From Microvirga mediterraneensis (GTDB taxonomy: Bacteria > Pseudomonadota > Alphaproteobacteria > Rhizobiales > Beijerinckiaceae), in assembly GCF_013520865.1 (NCBI RefSeq), contig NZ_JACDXJ010000003.1, positions 62,001 through 126,000 on the forward strand: 64,000 nt of DNA. The letters run 5' to 3'. Shown piece by piece: positions 60,363 through 64,000 of the stretch (position 1 is the stretch's first letter; each line of letters opens with the position of its first letter). The position numbers and the translations under genes were made by a program. The notes below the pieces were generated by a model. It was given only the letters and a program-made list of their open reading frames with translations. It made no database searches and was not told the DNA's origin.

Positions 60363-61904
60363 ATGACCCAGGCCGTGACCGTGCGCCGTGATGGCGACAC
60401 CTTCCAAGCCCGCCTGTTCTGGTGGCATGCCGCACGGCTGCTCGACCCCGGGAGCCCCATCATCCGGGTCGGGTTCGAGAACGGGCCCAAGAGCTTCGAT
60501 GACATCTGGGTCGAGTACGACCCGAAGCGGAGCGCGCAGGACCAATACGGCGCGCCCCTCCGGCGCGAGCACGTTCAATGCAAGTGGCATGTTTCTCCGG
60601 ACACCTATGGCTACAGCCACCTGATCGACCCTGAATTCATCAATGCGAACACGCGCTCGCTCTTGCAGCGAGCTCGCGACGCCCAGCTCGCGTACGCGCC
60701 TGACGGCATTGGTGTCCGCTTTAAGCTCCTCACCAACTGGCGGCTCGATCGAGCTGATCCCCTACGCCAGATGATCGGGACACGCTCGGGTGCCATACGG
60801 CTGGAGCGGCTCTACGGTTCCGCTACGGACAACAGCAAGGCGGGAGCTGTCCGAAAGGCATGGCGTGACCATCTCGGACTGGATGAGGAGGAACTGAGGG
60901 TCCTTGCGCGCACCCTGGCGTTCGGCGAGGCCACGGACACACTCGACGGCCTTCGAGACAACCTCGACGTCTTGTTCGCCTATGTCGGATTGCGCCGCAT
61001 TCCAAGGAACGAGAGCGCGTTCCCCTATGATGACGTGGTGTTCCAGTGGATGGCGCAAGACCGGCTTGAGTTCGACCGCAAAAGCTTCCCGGCGATCTGT
61101 GACCGCGACGGCCTCCTGGGACAAGGCGAAGGCCGCCGCCACGTCTATGGAGTGAAGTCGTTCGAGCATCCGATCGACCGGCTGGAGGAGCGCTGCCACC
61201 AAGTCCTCGACCTGATCCCCGCTTTCGACGAACGCTACATCCGCAGCGAGGCGGATTGGGGGGATGCACTCTACCCGGCACTGCGAGCATTTTTGCTCTC
61301 CGCTGCGCGGGATCAGTCTAAGTTGCGACTCGCATTGGACGCACACGCCACCTTGGCCTTCGCCGCAGGTTCGGTGCTGAACATCAAGTCTGGCCGGCAT
61401 GTGGAGTTGGAGCAACGCACCACGGGAGAACGAATCTGGGCGGCCGACGATTTCCCTCCTGATGTCAATTGGGCCAGCTTAGAGGCAGAAGTCGTCGAAC
61501 TCGACCCTCAACGTCCTGATCTGGCCATCGCGGTGAGCCTCACCCACGACATCGCGCCAGATGTGCGGCGTTATCTCAGCGCTACCGTTCCCACGGTCGG
61601 GCGATTGCTCATGCTGACGCCCAGCACGGGGCCTGGCGCCCAGTCCGTCGCATGCGGGCGACATGCCTTCGAACTCGCGGAGGCCGCCACCCGGATGGTC
61701 AGGGAAGCACGTGGCTCGAGCCCAGTGGCGGCAGTGCACCTGTTCGTCGCGGCGCCCAATGGCTTCACCTTCTTCCTCGGTCAGCGTCAGCCGGTACTCG
61801 GCCCCGTCCGACTCTACGAGTTCGATTTCGAGGGAGGGAGGGACAGATCCTACACACCGAGCCTAACTCTGCCGATTTCGACCCGGACCGGTGATCCTGT
61901 GTAA
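60363..61904 (+). CDS. CBASS effector: nuclease-like domain fused to SAVED (Cap4-like)
   Basis: 513 residues. The N-terminal part contains FDDIWVEYDPK and REHVQCKWHVSPD, where Asp46/47 and QxK at 72-74 fit a PD-(D/E)XK-type nuclease core like that of Cap4. The C-terminal half (from about residue 310) is a SAVED ligand-binding domain: LAIAVSLTHDIAPDVRRYLS, CGRHAFELAEAATRMVREAR, AVHLFVAAPNGFTFFLGQ and GPVRLYEFDFEGG. SAVED binds the cyclic nucleotide, after which the nuclease degrades DNA, killing the infected cell. Last gene of the CBASS operon, nine bases after the ATPase gene. Confidence 0.87.
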   Translation: MTQAVTVRRDGDTFQARLFWWHAARLLDPGSPIIRVGFENGPKSFDDIWVEYDPKRSAQDQYGAPLRREHVQCKWHVSPDTYGYSHLIDPEFINANTRSLLQRARDAQLAYAPDGIGVRFKLLTNWRLDRADPLRQMIGTRSGAIRLERLYGSATDNSKAGAVRKAWRDHLGLDEEELRVLARTLAFGEATDTLDGLRDNLDVLFAYVGLRRIPRNESAFPYDDVVFQWMAQDRLEFDRKSFPAICDRDGLLGQGEGRRHVYGVKSFEHPIDRLEERCHQVLDLIPAFDERYIRSEADWGDALYPALRAFLLSAARDQSKLRLALDAHATLAFAAGSVLNIKSGRHVELEQRTTGERIWAADDFPPDVNWASLEAEVVELDPQRPDLAIAVSLTHDIAPDVRRYLSATVPTVGRLLMLTPSTGPGAQSVACGRHAFELAEAATRMVREARGSSPVAAVHLFVAAPNGFTFFLGQRQPVLGPVRLYEFDFEGGRDRSYTPSLTLPISTRTGDPV

Positions 61905-61955
61905 GCGCGCTGGTGCGCCATGGAGGACATGTTGGGACCTACGACTCGATTGTCG

Positions 61956-62669
61956 CTAGCTTACCTTTGCTTCGACGATGCGGAGCAGATGACTGGCGAC
62001 AATCAGCATCTCGGCTGCTTCTTGAGGATCTCTGAGGTCAGTCCTGCGATGGCTTCGGGGATTCTTGAAGTAACCGACTGCGCCCGCTGCAAAAAACTGC
62101 AGAGCTTCGCGTTCTCCTTCCGGCTCTTCCATGTCGGCGAGCGGACCACTTCGCTTATCGAAGGCTTTCATCACAAGTGGCCTGCCGTGTTCGCTCTCTC
62201 CGGCCTCGGCAGCCTCTCGAATGGCGATCTCAACAGTTTTGAAGGCTTCGAAGACAGCCGCCTCATAGTGACCGGTGTTGAAAATGTCCAGGCATGTTCT
62301 CCGTATGCTCGGGTGCAACATGAAATCAGGTAAGATCTCCCGAAGCCGCATGATGTTGAGTGTCTCGCGAGTGAAGGAGCGCCCTGCTCGCGAAAGCTGA
62401 AAGAAGCTGCGCGACTGCTCGATATCCGGAACTATGAGGAGCATCCGCCTCGCCCAAGCGAGTGCCTCCGAGACCACCAGATACAACTCCGTACGCCGGG
62501 AACTCGCCCACTCCGTGCGGTACTCATGAATGATTGCTTGTGGCACAGTCGCATCTTGAGGGTGCGTTTCCTCGTAAGTCTGAAGGTAAAAGACGATCTC
62601 GGAACCGAGATCCTCGGGCGATGCACTCAGCAGGTCGTCCAAGGTTGGAAAGCGCTCGCGAAAGGCCAT
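61956..62669 (-). CDS. TIGR02391 (Ymh-like) family protein
   Basis: 237 residues. The C-terminal domain has the family pattern: LHPSIRRTCLDIFNTGHYEA, AVFEAFKTVEIAIREAAEAG, LVMKAFDKRSGPLADME and AVGYFKNPRSHRRTDL. The N-terminal 110 residues are helical with no assigned domain. TIGR02391 proteins are common in genomic islands, often beside restriction or abortive-infection genes, and resemble HEPN-type folds in length and helix content; the function is not established. Convergent with the CBASS operon, whose stop is 52 bases away. Confidence 0.8.
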   Translation of the reverse strand: MAFRERFPTLDDLLSASPEDLGSEIVFYLQTYEETHPQDATVPQAIIHEYRTEWASSRRTELYLVVSEALAWARRMLLIVPDIEQSRSFFQLSRAGRSFTRETLNIMRLREILPDFMLHPSIRRTCLDIFNTGHYEAAVFEAFKTVEIAIREAAEAGESEHGRPLVMKAFDKRSGPLADMEEPEGEREALQFFAAGAVGYFKNPRSHRRTDLRDPQEAAEMLIVASHLLRIVEAKVS

Positions 62670-63177
62670 AGTCCCATCCAGTAGATTCGGCTGTTATCAG
62701 AGGTACCATGGGGTATATGGTGACTGCGGTCCCATGGCACTTCGACGAAAGGCCAAGCAGCTTTAAGCCATGGGAAGATTATGCAACTTTCGGCTGGGCA
62801 GGATCTAGGGCTCCACAGTCGGCAGTGGACGGTCAAGTCATCTCCTGCTGGCCTTGGACTGGATAAAACGATAAGCCGTTCTGCCGCGGCTGCGTTGAAG
62901 TGCTGCTCCTAATCGCCTTTGATGACGCGGGGAAGCGCGCCTGAGACGATGAAGATGACGTCGACCGTTCGAGAGACTTGAGCCCGTGAACTCCGAATTG
63001 ATTGACCAGACGAGCGGCCAGCGGTCGGCGTATTCGGCTAAGCCGGTACGTACAGTCCAGTGGCAACGCCATGGAGTGGGACGTTGGTGACTGGGGATTG
63101 CCCGCTTTCGGCGAGGCGCCGCCTCTCATACAGTCGCGGTAGTTTTCAAATCATGCAGAGGCTGGCATAGCCGAGGG
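62670..63177. other. Gene-free region between two defence-like genes
   Basis: About 500 bases without a convincing frame. CCATGG occurs three times within 62706-62770, and CCCATGG with a neighbouring ACTTCGAC-rich stretch suggests small repeats. Rare remnants such as VDVIFIVSGALPRVIKGD can be read on the minus strand near 62925-62975 but are too short to name. Probably decayed sequence plus the divergent promoters of 61956-62669 and 63178-63798. Confidence 0.35.
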
Positions 63178-63798
63178 ATGATGGACAAGCCGACCACCGC
63201 GATTTCCGAGTTCATGAACAACCAAGTGCTGCCAGAGCTCGGACTGCCCGACGACCGAATGCCGGAGGCCGAAGTGGCCCTGCGGCTCGCCGAGTTCATC
63301 CTGTCGCTCCCCGGATCGGGAACGATGGCCAGCGTCGCGATCGACGGGGCCAGCATCAAGGTCGGTGACGCGGTCATATTCGACATCGGACGCTTCATGG
63401 CCGGCACTGGATGGGAGCAGACCAAGGAGCCGCAGGTTGGCCGGAACGCCTGGACCGGCGCTTACCGGCGCGGCGACAAGACCATTCGCGTACACTCGCG
63501 GCCCGGCAAAGGCGACGTGGTCGCCACGGTTGACGGCCGCCGCATCGTCGCTGAATGCAAGAAGGGTCCGCTCGTTCGTAAGCCTGGAAGTCCTGAGTAC
63601 CCGCTCCTCACCACGGCGTTCGGCCAGGCGCTCCTGTTCGACGTCTCTGCCGACGACATCGTGGTCGCCGCAGTGCCGGACACGCCTGTCTTCCGCAAGC
63701 TCGCGGAGAGCTGGCGAAGCCGTCCGCTCGTCAGGCGGGCCGGCATCCGGATCGCCCTCGTGGCCCGTGACGGTGCGGTCTCGGGGCTCGACCTGTAG
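63178..63798 (+). CDS. Possible PD-(D/E)XK nuclease-fold protein, function unknown
   Basis: 206 residues; ATG at 63178 or 63181 after CGAGGG. The first 75 residues are helical. GKGDVVATVDGRRIVAECKK forms a beta hairpin with D, E and K spaced as in a PD-(D/E)XK site (GDxxA then ExK), followed by a helix (LTTAFGQALLFD) and strands ending VAAVPDTPVFRKLAESW and IALVARDG. This order fits a restriction-endonuclease-like fold, but I cannot place it in a named family. It stands alone at the edge of the defence region. Confidence 0.55.
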   Translation: MMDKPTTAISEFMNNQVLPELGLPDDRMPEAEVALRLAEFILSLPGSGTMASVAIDGASIKVGDAVIFDIGRFMAGTGWEQTKEPQVGRNAWTGAYRRGDKTIRVHSRPGKGDVVATVDGRRIVAECKKGPLVRKPGSPEYPLLTTAFGQALLFDVSADDIVVAAVPDTPVFRKLAESWRSRPLVRRAGIRIALVARDGAVSGLDL

Positions 63799-64000
63799 TG
63801 GGCACAGGATTCGGTAGCGCACGATAGAGGGGCACTCCGTCGCCCTAGGGAGTTGCGGCATGCGAAGGTCGTTCTTGGGCGTGCGCATAATGGGGATCTT
63901 GCGTGCCTACGACGCCAGTGCGTCACGCCGGATCTTGACGGGTTGCGTCGGGACATACACCAGCCTCCGGTGCCAGTCGCACCAGCTCGATCCCTCGGGT
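63799..64000. other. Last 200 bases, no gene recognised
   Basis: No start-to-stop frame with a familiar product. A frame on the minus strand enters from the right edge (RGIELVRLAPEAGVCPDATR then a stop at about 63928) and might be the end of a gene lying outside the window. Confidence 0.3.

Overview
The window looks like a stretch of a large plasmid or secondary replicon from a GC-rich alphaproteobacterium of the Rhizobiales, probably Methylobacteriaceae such as Methylobacterium or Microvirga. The taxonomic guess is inference; it rests on repABC-type replication genes, a DUF1612 plasmid protein and the style of the insertion sequences. There are no rRNA genes and only one tRNA-like gene, which is degenerate.

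Layout. 0-20.6 kb is an accessory and IS-rich zone. It starts with a compact TniA/TniB/TniQ transposon, then an IS110 element and a redox operon (DyP peroxidase, a small conserved protein, a catalase-like protein) divergent from TetR and thioesterase genes. A 3-hydroxyacyl-CoA dehydrogenase gene there is cut by IS1182. Next come an alcohol dehydrogenase pseudogene and a nested stack in which an IS6-family element carries an IS256 and an IS21 insertion. A second IS1182 follows. 21-24 kb holds a serine recombinase, an unrecognised protein and a decayed tyrosine recombinase.

24-39.5 kb is the replication and partition region. Six parS-like 16-bp palindromes spaced about 75 bp apart precede repA and repB. 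repC lies about 11 kb away, behind its own small ribbon-helix-helix gene and a sequence with the features of a counter-transcribed RNA. Between repB and repC lie DUF1612, a hydrolase gene split by an IS21 (exact 5-bp target duplication, frame restorable), a YigZ/IMPACT protein, small plasmid genes, a Cas2-fold-like small protein, a degenerate CAT-anticodon tRNA and a decayed IS5.

39.5-44.5 kb encodes small proteins and an exported set: a DRGH endonuclease operon, a trypsin-like protease, an SNase-like nuclease and an Excalibur protein. 44.7-63.8 kb reads as a defence island. It has an 1863-residue SF1 helicase with a C-terminal Vsr-like nuclease, a YhaO/YhaN (SbcD/SbcC-like) pair, and a four-gene operon (RHH, GNAT, XRE, ImmA-type metallopeptidase) with every junction overlapping by 4 nt. 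This operon is divergent from a CBASS operon of nucleotidyltransferase, HORMA, TRIP13-like ATPase and endonuclease-SAVED effector. A TIGR02391-like protein and a possible PD-(D/E)XK protein follow.

The strongest leads are the four-gene operon facing the CBASS operon, the split repAB/repC with parS array and ctRNA candidate, and the helicase plus YhaO/YhaN cluster.
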